A stretch of DNA of 64,000 bases, from assembly GCA_028278225.1 (NCBI GenBank), contig JANQEU010000104.1:372001-436000 (forward strand). Reading direction: 5' to 3'. Of the stretch, positions 63,248 to 64,000 are shown one piece after another; position 1 is the first letter of the stretch, and each line of letters starts with the position of its first letter. The position numbers and the translations under genes are program-made. This stretch comes from Cyclobacteriaceae bacterium. Its GTDB lineage: Bacteria; Bacteroidota; Bacteroidia; Cytophagales; Cyclobacteriaceae. The notes under the pieces are model-generated. The model worked only from the letters and a program-made list of their open reading frames with translations. It did not search any database and was not told where the DNA came from.

Positions 63248-64000
63248 TTAATGGTGAACAGGTAACAAAATCTTCTCCGGGGCCACGCTATTATCCAGCA
63301 AGAGAACTTTGGAGATAACAAGTGAGAAAGCTCCCATCAGCGTAGCATCATCCATGAAGGAGGATGGTAGAAGTGAAAGTCTTTTTTCTTCAGGAAGGAG
63401 TCTGCTTGTGCCCAGATGCTCATTCAATTTATCAAATACAATATCGCCGTTCTTAGTCAAACCACCACTCAACACAATTGCATTTGGATTGAAAAGCTTG
63501 ATAAGCACATCAAGACCAATCGCTAAATAATTCATGGCATCATCAAAGATCTCCATTGCCAAGTCATCTCCTTCTTTGGCACAGTCAGCGACGATTTTAG
63601 CCGTTATGTTCTCCGGGTTACCTCCGGCCTTGCTTAAAATCTGACTGGAACCACCTTCCTCATTGACCCTGATCTTTGCTATCTCTGCAATTCCATAACC
63701 CGATGACAAAGCCTCAAGGCACCCTTTTATGCCGTCTTTTCCCACATATCTACTATTTCGATCCAACACAATATGCCCCAGCTCACCGGTAAACCCTTTA
63801 CTTCCGTAAAATCGATTACCGTTTATGATAATTCCTGCGCCAATGCCATACCCACAGTTCACACTGACAAAATTCTTATACTTTTTCCCAACGCCATAGA
63901 GTAGTTCTCCCAGAGCTGTGACCCGGGAAACATTATCGTAGAAAATAGGCAAATCAATATGCTTCCTGAGTTCGGTCTCCAGGTTGACATTTCTCCAGTT
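63248..64000 (-). CDS. ROK-family protein (sugar kinase or NagC/XylR-type repressor), 5' end outside window
   Basis: About 250 residues are visible; the frame stays open to the window edge, so the TTG at 63952 is not the start and the N-terminus is missing. ROK features: NWRNVNLETEL, then NVSRVTALGEL, GYGIGAGIIINGN and GFTGELGHIVLD. The zinc-binding motif CxCGx2GCxE is reduced to VGKDGIKGCLE with a single Cys. A helix-turn-helix at the N-terminus, not visible here, would mark a repressor. It is directly upstream of susC-2, which fits a local regulator. Confidence 0.85.
   Translation of the reverse strand, partial: NWRNVNLETELRKHIDLPIFYDNVSRVTALGELLYGVGKKYKNFVSVNCGYGIGAGIIINGNRFYGSKGFTGELGHIVLDRNSRYVGKDGIKGCLEALSSGYGIAEIAKIRVNEEGGSSQILSKAGGNPENITAKIVADCAKEGDDLAMEIFDDAMNYLAIGLDVLIKLFNPNAIVLSGGLTKNGDIVFDKLNEHLGTSRLLPEEKRLSLLPSSFMDDATLMGAFSLVISKVLLLDNSVAPEKILLPVHH

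Noticed and set aside
63952-63952. TTG as start of the ROK gene
   Set aside because: The frame continues to the window edge and already encodes ROK sequence (NWRNVNL) upstream of it.
1-64000. CRISPR array, tRNA, rRNA, insertion sequence or prophage
   Set aside because: No regularly spaced repeats, no cloverleaf-type sequence and no transposase or phage gene were recognised on either strand.

Overview
The window reads as a Bacteroidota chromosome, most likely a free-living and probably marine member of the Cytophagales or a related group. The signs are two SusC/SusD pairs, a hybrid two-component sensor (HTCS), two proteins with C-terminal domains typical of type IX secretion, many lipoprotein signals, weak Shine-Dalgarno sites and -7 elements of the TAnnTTTG type. 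Species cannot be fixed from the sequence alone.

Layout. (1) 1-17.3 kb is a first polysaccharide utilization locus: a GH116-type enzyme on the + strand converges on a minus-strand run that reads, in transcription order, HTCS sensor, GH123-like protein, surface glycan-binding-type lipoprotein, GH123-like protein with a type IX signal, SusC, SusD. (2) 17.5-23.2 kb is a separate plus-strand cluster: a Rieske domain fused to a glutamate-synthase-like flavoenzyme, a Rieske domain fused to a thiamine-diphosphate enzyme, a small outer-membrane-type protein, an unrecognised 280-residue protein and a Crp/Fnr regulator. It is followed by two unknown proteins on the minus strand and a YafQ-type toxin-antitoxin pair. 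(3) 25.7-63 kb is a large alpha-L-fucoside utilization region: five GH29 proteins, one GH95, one intact GH3, a GH38-like protein, a GH32/43-like propeller, three paralogues of an unrecognised LamG-containing family, a CotH-like protein, a PQQ-type propeller, a DUF1080 protein, an SGNH hydrolase, an endonuclease/exonuclease/phosphatase-type protein, a RbsD-type pyranose mutarotase and a second SusC/SusD pair. (4) A partial ROK-family gene runs off the right edge.

How it may work. SusC/SusD-2 would import oligosaccharides. GH29 and GH95 enzymes would remove L-fucose, GH3 and GH38-like enzymes would trim the backbone, the mutarotase would equilibrate the released sugar, and the ROK protein may sense it. 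No sulfatase is visible, so a heavily sulfated fucoidan is not clearly the target.

The most notable points are the paired Rieske-fusion enzymes, the LamG family built as a duplicated module around a LamG domain, two GH29-like proteins with Glu in place of the expected nucleophile Asp, and a set of collapsed glycosidase genes between 30 and 56 kb, several of which keep their 5' and 3' ends but have lost the middle.
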